Of a stretch of DNA of 16,327 bases, positions 1 through 5,936 are shown one piece after another. This stretch comes from CAYFSC01 sp964345695 (GTDB lineage Bacteria > Bacteroidota > Rhodothermia > Rhodothermales > Salinibacteraceae), in contig CAYFSC010000057.1 of the NCBI GenBank assembly GCA_964345695.1, forward strand, positions 1 to 16,327. The letters run 5' to 3'. The translations under genes and the position numbers were made by a program. The notes beneath the pieces were generated by a model. The model was given only the letters and a program-made list of their open reading frames with translations. It ran no database searches and had not been told where the DNA came from. Position 1 is the stretch's first letter; each line of letters opens with the position of its first letter.

Positions 1-113
1 CCGGCTTCCCCTGCTCGGGTCGTCGTGCGGAGCGCCTTGGAGGGTTTCTTTCCTGTTACTTCGTGCCGGACCTCTCGCGGCCTTTTCTTGTGACGTCCTG
101 TGCACGGACGCCC

Positions 114-144
114 GGTGTACAAATGACCTTCGAATTGATACACC
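114..144. promoter_or_regulatory. Spaced inverted repeat upstream of first small gene
   Basis: A perfect 6-bp inverted repeat, GGTGTA at 114-119 and TACACC at 139-144, is separated by 19 bp and lies 13 bp before the ATG at 158. The surrounding stretch 115-155 is AT-richer than its neighbourhood, as expected of a promoter. A dimeric regulator could bind such spaced half-sites, but 6-bp arms are short enough to arise by chance. No clear Bacteroidota -33/-7 pair could be fixed here. Confidence 0.2.
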
Positions 145-157
145 CTGTATTTTCGCC

Positions 158-406
158 ATGCCCGACCTGAAGCCTCAGTACACGCTGGACGCTCCCCCCG
201 AGGCCGATGCCATTGCGACCTACCGCGACGAAGCCCAGGACGCGGACGCGGATGTGGTCGTCCGCTATCCCAACGCAGACGGCGGGACGCGGCATCTCGT
301 GGTCTCTCCCCGGGGCACTTGCGTGGTGCTCAAGGAGAACGTCTCGCGCGATGCGTTCGCCCCGCAAAAGGACGCCGCAACCGTCGCTGACGCCCTGCGG
401 GTATGA
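158..406 (+). CDS. Small acidic hypothetical protein
   Basis: This frame encodes 82 residues that I do not recognise as a named family. It is likely real because third codon positions are strongly G/C, the protein is acidic (the middle is rich in Asp and Glu, including a DADADVVV stretch), and it starts with ATG just after an AT-rich promoter-like stretch. There is no signal peptide or membrane segment, so a small soluble cytoplasmic protein is expected. The single Cys is near residue 53, within a predicted beta-strand (RGTCVVLKE). The pattern of short beta-like segments followed by a C-terminal helix (KDAATVADAL) suggests a compact alpha/beta fold. A second small gene follows after 56 bp on the same strand and may be co-transcribed. 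No function is proposed. Confidence 0.55.
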   Translation: MPDLKPQYTLDAPPEADAIATYRDEAQDADADVVVRYPNADGGTRHLVVSPRGTCVVLKENVSRDAFAPQKDAATVADALRV

Positions 407-462
407 TCTTTGCGTGAACAGTAGACGACGCTCGTGCTGTCTCCCTTCCAATCTCTCGCGCT

Positions 463-651
463 ATGCTCGACGCGTTCTCGTTCTTTCACGACAAGCCTTG
501 CTCGGACCCGAAGCGCGACCGCCGGGAGGCGCTGCACCGAAAGTGGCGGCGAGCCGTCGCCGCTTACGAAGACGCCGGGCAGCCTTTCGGCACCTCCGCC
601 CGAGCTGTCGAAGTATGGATCGAATACGGCCGCCAGTCAACAGTCAACTGA
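463..651 (+). CDS. Small basic hypothetical protein
   Basis: This frame encodes 62 residues with no family I recognise. Third positions are mostly G/C, consistent with coding. The N-terminal half is charged and helical (DPKRDRREALHRKWRRAVAAYEDAG) with Arg/Lys clusters, and the C-terminal half has a WIEYGRQ segment. It has no signal peptide or membrane helix. The basic character is unusual among the acidic neighbours, so binding to nucleic acid or to an acidic partner is conceivable but not shown. It lies 56 bp after the first small gene on the same strand and converges on the transporter gene ending at 709. Other frames are also open here, so this is less certain than the first small gene. 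Confidence 0.4.
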   Translation: MLDAFSFFHDKPCSDPKRDRREALHRKWRRAVAAYEDAGQPFGTSARAVEVWIEYGRQSTVN

Positions 652-708
652 GCGCGGTCGTAGGGGCCGGCCATCGGAGCCCGGACCCGTTCCCAGAGTC
701 GACGGCGG

Positions 709-2061
709 TCACGCCGCCGGGGCGGTCTGCACTTCTTCGCCCTCTTTTCGCTCGTCGAAGCGTTGGCCCAGGAACCGAACGACGCCGATCCAGGCAATCG
801 TTAGGAGGCCCACGGCGATCGAGAGCCACCGCACGTCGGTGATGACCAGAGCGGTAAGCCCCAGATTGAGGACGACTGCGGCCACTTTGGCGGCGCGCTG
901 CACAAACATGTCGATAAACGACTTCGCCTTGTACTTCGCATCCTGGGACGTTGGCGTGTACAGCGCCTCCTTGGCCGACTGATTAATCGAGTAGTTCAGC
1001 GCATTGTCGCTGACGGACATCATGCCCGCCAGGACAGCGGTCGGAAGGGCAATGAATCCGACACTTCCTCCCAGAATGGCCACTGGGAGAAACATGAGGG
1101 CCACTTTCACGCCGAATCGCTTCATGACGAAGGACGTCAGCACCAGCTGGACGAAAATAGAAACGAGACCCGTTGCCTGTCCCACAATGCCGAAGAAGGC
1201 ATCGCGCTGCGTCGAGTCGGTGATTTGCTGCTCCACAATCGAGGCGAGTTGGAAGTCGACGATGTTCGACACCATCTCGTAAATGGCGAGCACCGCGGCG
1301 ATGCCCAGCAGGTACTTCGACGCCATCACGATGCGGGCTCCCTCGAACAGCGCGCTGCTCTCGTTTTCGGTCACCGTCTCCTCCTCGGGGCAACACGGGT
1401 CCGGTTCGTCCTCCTTCGTCTCGTAGCCGTGGATCCAGACGACCAGTCCTCCGATGACGGCAAGGGGCACGAGGCAGCCGAACAGAAGCGGGGCGCGCCC
1501 CACATCGGTCACGAGTTCGGCAACGATGGACGAGCCAACGAACCCGCCGATCACGCCCCCCAGTCCCACGAGGCCGTACAGACGCTCGGCCTCGTTCCCG
1601 GTATTTAAGTCGTTGGCGAACGCCCAGAACGTGGCGACCATGACGGTCGTCCAGATGTCTCCGAGCACGTAGAATGACCAGACACCGGTCTGGCCCAGCA
1701 ACTGCATTCGGTCGATGAAGAAGCCGAAGAAGGCAAAGAGAAGACCGAATACGCCGCAGAATAGCAGGATGAGATGGTGTCGCGCCATCCGCCGGACCAG
1801 CCACGTAAACACTGCGACGACCCCAAAGGCGATCACCATGTTGAGCGTTTTCCCTAACTGCTCGGCCTGCGCGCCTGATAGCACCCATCCGGCAATGTTG
1901 ATCGGCTGATCCCCGAAATAATTCAGGAGGATACCGCGCTTCATGGGTTTGAGAACCCAGAAGACGGCGATTACCAGGAAGAAATACAGCGACAGACTGA
2001 TCGCCTTCGGCCATTCGCCAGCGCGAATGTCGAGAAACTCCTTGCGGATGCGTTCAAGCAT
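709..2061 (-). CDS. Npt1/Npt2 (TLC)-like nucleotide transporter family membrane protein
   Basis: The product has 450 residues from the ATG at 2061. An upstream extension to 2172 is open but is arginine/proline-rich, unlike a transporter N-terminus. About 11-12 hydrophobic segments are visible: six in the N-terminal half, an acidic cytoplasmic loop near residues 215-240 (with a CCPEEE segment), then five or six more, as in the major-facilitator-like ATP/ADP antiporter family. The N-terminal segment FWVLKPMKRG, followed by a Gly-rich fifth helix (VGLGGVIGGFVGSS), resembles the TLC/Npt family. Characterised members exchange ATP for ADP or import nucleotides in intracellular bacteria and plastids. 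Homologues in free-living Bacteroidota have unknown substrates, so exchange activity here is only inferred. A general MFS transporter is the alternative. The gene follows the CBM48 gene on the same strand after 325 bp that include a strong hairpin, so it probably has its own promoter. Confidence 0.75.
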   Translation of the reverse strand: MLERIRKEFLDIRAGEWPKAISLSLYFFLVIAVFWVLKPMKRGILLNYFGDQPINIAGWVLSGAQAEQLGKTLNMVIAFGVVAVFTWLVRRMARHHLILLFCGVFGLLFAFFGFFIDRMQLLGQTGVWSFYVLGDIWTTVMVATFWAFANDLNTGNEAERLYGLVGLGGVIGGFVGSSIVAELVTDVGRAPLLFGCLVPLAVIGGLVVWIHGYETKEDEPDPCCPEEETVTENESSALFEGARIVMASKYLLGIAAVLAIYEMVSNIVDFQLASIVEQQITDSTQRDAFFGIVGQATGLVSIFVQLVLTSFVMKRFGVKVALMFLPVAILGGSVGFIALPTAVLAGMMSVSDNALNYSINQSAKEALYTPTSQDAKYKAKSFIDMFVQRAAKVAAVVLNLGLTALVITDVRWLSIAVGLLTIAWIGVVRFLGQRFDERKEGEEVQTAPAA

Positions 2062-2386
2062 GAGATCGAGGAAGCCGTGCGTGCCATTCGGAGCGTGCGG
2101 GCAAGGGCCGGGCGGTCCGCGAACGTCGAACCGCGACTCGCGGGCATGTGCATCGCCGCGTCGCAGGCGCACCCAAGAACCGCATAGAGCCCCGTGGAGG
2201 GAGTCTCAACATACCGGGGATCGTTACAGCCCCGGCAGGGATGTGTCTATGTCCTCCCCGTCAGCGAGATCCGCAGGAGGGTCTACATCACATACAGCAG
2301 GCCCACCAAACGCGCGGTTCGGAGGGCCTGCTGTGGAATTTCAGAAAACGTGCCCGGCCCAAAGCCAGGTCGAACAGAAGGACTGA
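2062..2386. other. Non-coding gap between CBM48 gene and transporter gene
   Basis: This 325-bp gap holds no credible gene. Short open frames on both strands have poor codon bias and Arg/Pro-rich products. Its clearest element is a hairpin with 11-bp perfect arms at 2294-2334. The stretch 2062-2290 should contain the promoter of the minus-strand transporter, but I could not place one with confidence. Confidence 0.5.
2294..2334 (-). terminator. Strong hairpin, probable terminator after CBM48 gene
   Basis: Two perfect 11-bp arms, ACAGCAGGCCC (2294-2304) and GGGCCTGCTGT (2324-2334), enclose a 19-nt loop. On the minus strand the hairpin begins 52 bp after the stop codon of the CBM48 gene and before the transporter gene. 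The stem is GC-rich and would be very stable in RNA. No U-tract follows, so it is not a canonical intrinsic terminator. It could instead stabilise the 3' end of the mRNA or be a protein-binding palindrome. Confidence 0.5.
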
Positions 2387-2689
2387 TCAGGTCTGGAGGA
2401 TGCAATTGGTCTCGCCGTATTCGTTGGCGACGTAGTCGTCGGCCTCCTCCTCGTTGATCCACTGGTCGTTGTCCTCACTGAAGTACCGGAAGGCATACTG
2501 CTCCCCTTCGTCGAGCATCACGTTCGTGCTGTACGTCTCGTTGCTACGGCGCACGAATCGATTCTCGCCGGTCGCCCAGTCATTGAAGTCTCCGACTACG
2601 TGGACATCGTCCCCGTATGGATGGTTATCCGGGAGAACGAAGGTGACTTTGACTCGATCGCTTCCTCTCTTGTTTACTTTCTTAATCAT
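2387..2689 (-). CDS. Stand-alone CBM48 / isoamylase early-set domain protein
   Basis: The 100-residue protein consists almost entirely of one immunoglobulin-like early-set domain of the CBM48/AMPK glycogen-binding type. Recognisable parts are the first strand (VKVTFVLP), the signature VHVVGDFNDW near residues 28-37 in which the Trp normally stacks on sugar, and the later block FRYFSEDNDQW, also usual in this family. There is no signal peptide, so it should be cytoplasmic. Known CBM48 modules sit at the N-terminus of glycogen-branching and debranching enzymes or in AMPK beta subunits and bind alpha-glucans. Here there is no catalytic domain, so a glycogen- or polysaccharide-binding accessory role is inferred. 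The N-terminus (KKVNKRG) is basic while the rest is strongly acidic. The ATG at 2689 is preceded on its strand by an AT-rich stretch that probably holds the promoter. Confidence 0.85.
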   Translation of the reverse strand: MIKKVNKRGSDRVKVTFVLPDNHPYGDDVHVVGDFNDWATGENRFVRRSNETYSTNVMLDEGEQYAFRYFSEDNDQWINEEEADDYVANEYGETNCILQT

Positions 2690-2827
2690 GGTTCTTGGTC
2701 TGTATGAATGGAAAAATTCCTATGCAGATATGAGAGGCGGACGCTCTTTGGACACGCGTATCGGACGTGAATCGTCACGTTGCCAATCTCTTCCAATCTC
2801 CCTCCTCCGCCCCCTCTTTGCGCCTCA

Positions 2828-3018
2828 CACTGCGAGATCCGAGCGCGTCGCTCCTCGGACGAACGCAACGCTCTGTCCTCAAAGTCCATCGCTGAGAGCC
2901 CGAAATCCAACGCTAGACTCCTGGAGTGCAACGCTGGACCCTCACAATACGACACTGCCGATTCAAAGTCCGACTCTGCATTGCCGGAAGGGCTTCTCTT
3001 CCCGGAGAGTTCAACTCT
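2828..3018. repeat. Degenerate 21-bp tandem periodic array
   Basis: An anchor of the form C(G/A)CT or CTCT recurs at 2828, 2849, 2869, 2890, 2911, 2932, 2953 and 2974, with steps of 21, 20, 21, 21, 21, 21 and 21 bp. Weaker copies appear at about 2995 and 3015. The best units share AGTCCAACGCT-like cores (AGTCCATCGCT, AATCCAACGCT, AGTGCAACGCT, AGTCCGACTCT), giving a consensus near GGACCCTCAAAGTCCAACGCT with one base uncertain at most positions. Because 21 bp is seven codons, all frames show a heptad pattern, but none looks like a gene. The period also equals about two helical turns, so the motifs would face one side of the DNA. Function is unknown. Confidence 0.65.
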
Positions 3019-3020
3019 CC
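3004..3020. repeat. Perfect 17-bp palindrome
   Basis: GGAGAGTT and AACTCTCC (3004-3011 and 3013-3020) form a perfect inverted repeat around a single central base. Such a compact, uninterrupted dyad is typical of a dimeric regulator site. As RNA it could form a 6-bp stem with a 5-nt loop. It lies at the right end of the 21-bp array, 315 bp upstream of the CBM48 start and 138 bp past the stop of the universal stress protein gene, so its target gene is unclear. Confidence 0.4.
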
Positions 3021-3055
3021 AGGACAGCGTCGGCTTTCGGTCTAGACTCCGCTAC

Positions 3056-3075
3056 GAAAAGTAGAAATACTTTTC
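3056..3075. terminator. AT-rich hairpin with GAAA loop, possible usp terminator
   Basis: GAAAAGTA (3056-3063) and TACTTTTC (3068-3075) are perfect 8-bp arms around a GAAA loop. The hairpin begins 82 bp after the stop of the minus-strand universal stress protein gene. Read on that strand the descending arm is itself U-rich (CUACUUUUC), which could serve as a weak termination signal. It stands out because the surrounding DNA is GC-rich. An operator or promoter element is an alternative, since AT-rich sequence also follows at 3076-3084. Confidence 0.35.
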
Positions 3076-3157
3076 TAAATTTATGCGCATCAATGACTTG
3101 ATGTGCCATTGCTCCGACCGTTTCGAAGGTAGGCTGCACGCCAAGGTCCGGGCTTGG

Positions 3158-4093
3158 TCAGATGGCGTCCGCTTCGTCTTTCGCCTCTTCCGGTTCGACG
3201 CGCGCCACAAATACGGGGCACTCTGCACGACGGACGACGCGCGCGGTCACGCTTCCCAACAGGATGCGCTCCAGGCCCGATAGTCCGTGTGAGGCGATGA
3301 TGATCATGTCGGCGTCGAGCTCGTTGGCAGCGTCCAAAATGGTGGTTGCGGCGTGGCCCTCCCTCGCATGCGTACGAACGGTGACACCTCCCCCATCGAC
3401 GCGTTTCTGCAGATCGTCGAGCCGATTCTCAATTTGCTCCGTCGGGTCCGAAACCAGGTCGCGGATCGTTACGGCTCCCACGAGCGGCACCGGAAACGGG
3501 AGAGGCTCCACGACGTGCAGCAGATCGATGCTCGCCTGGAACGCAGCCGCCATGTCCTTGGCCGTGTGTAACAACGGGGCGGAGAATGAGGACAGATCGA
3601 CCGGGACGAGCAGACGAGACCAGTCCTGCGGATCGGTCGTGACGTCGCGGCGCACCGTGAGCACCGAGCAGGAGGCGTACTGCACCGCCTCTCGCGCCAC
3701 GCTTCCCAGTAGCGCGCGACGGATTCGGCCCCGCCCGTGCGTGCCCATCACCACGAGCTCGACGGCTTCCGCGTCGACGTACTCCACAATCTGCTCGCCG
3801 GGTGTGCCGTCGTGTCGGTGCACGTAGGTGACCGGTACGCCGCGTTCTTCGGCCGCCTCCAGAAAGGGGGCCACCAACTCGTCGGCCTGCTCGCGGATCT
3901 GTTCGTAAAAGGACTCTTCGTCCAGTTTCGCTTCGTAGGCGCCCCGGATCGGGTCGTCGCCGAAGGTCGGTGCCACATTGAGGAGGTGCAGGGTGCTGTC
4001 CAGCCGGTCGGCCAGCTGGAGGGCGTAGCGAAACGCCGTTGCGGCCGATTCGGAGAAGTCGGTCGGGTGCAGAATGACGTCAGGGTGAAACAT
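3158..4093 (-). CDS. Double-domain universal stress protein (UspA family)
   Basis: The 311-residue protein consists of two UspA domains, about residues 1-148 and 158-300, each an alpha/beta nucleotide-binding fold. Domain 1 starts with VILHPTDFSES and ends with the ATP-binding signature G-2x-G-9x-G-S (G117, G120, G130, S131). Domain 2 starts with LLVPVDLSSFS and has the same signature except that the first Gly is Ala267 (then G270, G280, S281). ATP-binding Usp proteins protect cells under starvation, oxidative or osmotic stress, usually as cytoplasmic dimers; the ligand here is inferred from the motif. The ATG at 4093 is preferred because it places the first strand at the usual distance. A GTG at 4126 would add 11 residues and lie close to the upstream stop. 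The gene follows another double Usp gene by 48 bp, so an operon is likely. Confidence 0.92.
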   Translation of the reverse strand: MFHPDVILHPTDFSESAATAFRYALQLADRLDSTLHLLNVAPTFGDDPIRGAYEAKLDEESFYEQIREQADELVAPFLEAAEERGVPVTYVHRHDGTPGEQIVEYVDAEAVELVVMGTHGRGRIRRALLGSVAREAVQYASCSVLTVRRDVTTDPQDWSRLLVPVDLSSFSAPLLHTAKDMAAAFQASIDLLHVVEPLPFPVPLVGAVTIRDLVSDPTEQIENRLDDLQKRVDGGGVTVRTHAREGHAATTILDAANELDADMIIIASHGLSGLERILLGSVTARVVRRAECPVFVARVEPEEAKDEADAI

Positions 4094-4141
4094 GGCAGAG
4101 CGAGATTGGGGCAGATTCAGCGGCACGGAAGCGACACGCGT

Positions 4142-5101
4142 TCACTCCTGCGCTTCCTCGGTGCGAAGCTCGTGCGCCGGGAGGAGCGAGTGGCCGAACG
4201 CCTTCAGCGTGAGGACGGGGCACTCGACGTGGCGGACCACCTTTTCGGCGACGCTGCCGAGGAGGAAACGCTCCAACCCCGTCTGTCCGTGCGTTGACAT
4301 GGCGATCAGATCGGTCCCTTCGTCTTCGACAAAGTCGGCGATGCCGTGTGCCGGCCTGCCAAACAGCACGTGCCGGTTTACGGGGGTCTTGGGGCCGGGC
4401 GTGTTGGTCACGAACTCCTCGAGCTTGTCCGTCGCCTTTGCCTCGATATCGGGCTCGACGTCGTAAATCGACTGCACCCCGCCCACGTAGAACGCCGGAT
4501 GCAGCTTCTCTTCCACGACGTGCAGCACATCGATCGATGCCTCGTACAGGGCCGACAGCTCTCGCGCGTGGCGGAGCGCCTTTCGCGAGAAGTCGGAAAA
4601 GTCGACCGGGACGAGAATGCGTCCGATCTGCAGATCGGACATCGGCTGTTCTTCGGCCCTGCCCCGCACCGTCAGGACCGGCTGATCGGCACGCCGTACC
4701 ACTTCCTCAGCCACGCTGCCCAGCAGCAATCGCCGGATGCCCCGACGCCCGTGCGTGCCGAGCACGATGACGTCGATGTCATGCACATCGGCATAATTTA
4801 AGATGGCGGGTGCCGCCGCGACGTCGCGCTCGACCGCCTCCACAATCTCGATTCCCTTCCCCTCCCCATCGCTGAGCGGCTCACCGTTGCCGCCCATGGA
4901 TAGGCGGTCCCGGATGGTCTCCAAGTCTGCCGCCGGTTCGGGGCGCTCCCCGGCCGAAAACGGGTCCTCGTGAAGCACCTGCGCGTAAAACACGTGCAAG
5001 GTGCTGCCGGTGCGCCGTGCGATGTCGAGGGCGTAGTGCAGGGCCTGGTCGGAAACCTTCGAGAAGTCGCGCGCGAGAAGGATGTTTTGAATCTGAAGCA
5101 T
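4142..5101 (-). CDS. Double-domain universal stress protein (UspA family)
   Basis: The 319-residue protein has two UspA domains, about residues 1-147 and 157-305. Domain 1 carries a complete ATP signature (G115, G118, G128, S129), but its first strand reads ILLARDFSKVS, with Ala in place of the usual Pro after the strand. Domain 2 begins ILVPVDFSDFS and has S269-x-x-G272-9x-G282-S283, so the first Gly is Ser. A long acidic Gly-rich insertion (about residues 50-83) separates the second strand from the rest of domain 1. The ATG at 5101 fits the family start; an upstream start at 5161 would add 20 poorly matching residues. Its paralogue begins 48 bp downstream. Both second domains have lost the first motif Gly, which suggests the pair arose by duplication of a double-domain gene. 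Cytoplasmic stress protection is the family role. Confidence 0.92.
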   Translation of the reverse strand: MLQIQNILLARDFSKVSDQALHYALDIARRTGSTLHVFYAQVLHEDPFSAGERPEPAADLETIRDRLSMGGNGEPLSDGEGKGIEIVEAVERDVAAAPAILNYADVHDIDVIVLGTHGRRGIRRLLLGSVAEEVVRRADQPVLTVRGRAEEQPMSDLQIGRILVPVDFSDFSRKALRHARELSALYEASIDVLHVVEEKLHPAFYVGGVQSIYDVEPDIEAKATDKLEEFVTNTPGPKTPVNRHVLFGRPAHGIADFVEDEGTDLIAMSTHGQTGLERFLLGSVAEKVVRHVECPVLTLKAFGHSLLPAHELRTEEAQE

Positions 5102-5192
5102 GAGCCAATGGCGGTCGGTGGCGTGCGCGGGAAACGAATGGACTGTAAGGGTAAGGCACAATTCTACTGGAAGAAACCCGGGAGACTGCAGA

Positions 5193-5212
5193 AGGGATTC
5201 TGGCCAATCCCT
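5193..5212 (-). terminator. Hairpin between methyltransferase and usp genes
   Basis: AGGGATT (5193-5199) and AATCCCT (5206-5212) are perfect 7-bp arms around a 6-nt loop, starting 19 bp past the stop of the methyltransferase gene on the minus strand. The sequence after it on that strand is moderately pyrimidine-rich (TCTGCAGTCTC) but has no true U-tract. An overlapping alternative stem pairs CAGAA (5189-5193) with TTCTG (5198-5202), so the two cannot form together. It probably separates the pepF-methyltransferase transcript from the usp pair. Confidence 0.4.
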
Positions 5213-5231
5213 GATTCTGTTGTAGGACGCT

Positions 5232-5936
5232 TCACCACACGCCGTACGACGAGCGGCGTCGGGCTACGAACTGTACGACAGCGGCCTCGCCATGCAGGCG
5301 CCCACTTCCCTCCAGGCGAACATCCACTGCGTCGCAGCGGAGCACCTCGTCGTCAGCGAAGGCGGCGCGCAGCTCCGCGGGCGGAACCATGCGATCGGCT
5401 CGGCTCGGCCCGACCCGGGCGTATGCGCCGTTGAGGTGGGCGGGGCGGAACCACTCACCCAGAATGAGGCCGCCGGGCCGGAGCACACGACGGATGCAGC
5501 GGTACAGCGCCGGACGCTCGTCGGGCAAAAGCTGCAGAAAGGTGACGACGGCGGCGTCCCACACGCGTGCCGGCGACCAGGTGCGCACGTCGGCCTCGAT
5601 CGTTTCGAGATCGACGCCCTGCGTCTCGGCGAGGGCAGTGGCTCCCTGCAACGCGACTGCAGAGAAGTCGACAGCCGTGACGCGGTGCCCCGCAGACTGC
5701 GCCAAGTGGCAGAGCGTACGGGCCTCTCCCGCTCCAAACTCAACCACGGCGCTTCCGCTTTCCAAAGGTTCGGCCTCCTCTTCTACGAACGGGCTCGGCC
5801 GGGTCCCGAAGAGGTGGTCGTGGGCCGCGTAGCGCTCGTCCCAAAACGCTGGCTGGCTGCTGGGGCGAGGAGAATCCGACACGGGCAGGGGAAGCACTGA
5901 AGAGAGTGACGGTCGCAGGCGGCAGTTACGCTTCAC
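5232..5936 (-). CDS. Class I SAM-dependent methyltransferase
   Basis: The protein is up to 234 residues with a Rossmann-like class I methyltransferase core. After a variable N-terminus, the conserved start FWDERYAAHDHLFG is typical of small TehB-like and UbiE-like enzymes. Motif I is VVEFGAGEARTLCHLA (the usual E-x-G-x-G-x-x with Glu and Ala in the later positions), motif II ends in the acidic residue of VTAVDFS, and the post-I and motif III regions are visible as EADVRTW and RRVLRPGGLILGEW. The substrate is unknown. The listed start is the GTG at 5936, which overlaps the pepF stop by 11 bp and would couple translation; a GTG at 5897, giving 221 residues, is equally possible, and the first 20 residues are not conserved-looking. 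The gene is co-oriented with and adjacent to pepF, so one transcript is likely. Confidence 0.85.
   Translation of the reverse strand: MKRNCRLRPSLSSVLPLPVSDSPRPSSQPAFWDERYAAHDHLFGTRPSPFVEEEAEPLESGSAVVEFGAGEARTLCHLAQSAGHRVTAVDFSAVALQGATALAETQGVDLETIEADVRTWSPARVWDAAVVTFLQLLPDERPALYRCIRRVLRPGGLILGEWFRPAHLNGAYARVGPSRADRMVPPAELRAAFADDEVLRCDAVDVRLEGSGRLHGEAAVVQFVARRRSSYGVW

Larger units (their letters stand above)
2690..3157. other. Gene-free 468-bp region with periodic repeat and palindromes
   Basis: No credible gene is present between the second universal stress protein gene (stop at 3158) and the CBM48 gene (start at 2689). Short open frames occur on both strands, but they follow the 21-bp period of the repeat, which has no frame-breaking effect because 21 is seven codons. 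The region contains an AT-rich likely promoter at about 2690-2740, a pyrimidine-rich tract (about 2781-2820), the 21-bp array, a 17-bp palindrome and an AT-rich GAAA-loop hairpin. Confidence 0.6.

Noticed and set aside
1068..1089. Inverted repeat CTCCCAG...CTGGGAG
   Set aside because: It lies inside the transporter coding sequence and is compatible with chance in GC-rich codons.
2686..2955. A small coding gene made of heptad-like repeats
   Set aside because: The heptads follow automatically from a 21-bp DNA period in every frame, and codon bias does not favour one frame.
2828..3018. CRISPR array
   Set aside because: The units are contiguous and degenerate with a 21-bp period, with no identical repeats separated by unique spacers and no cas genes.
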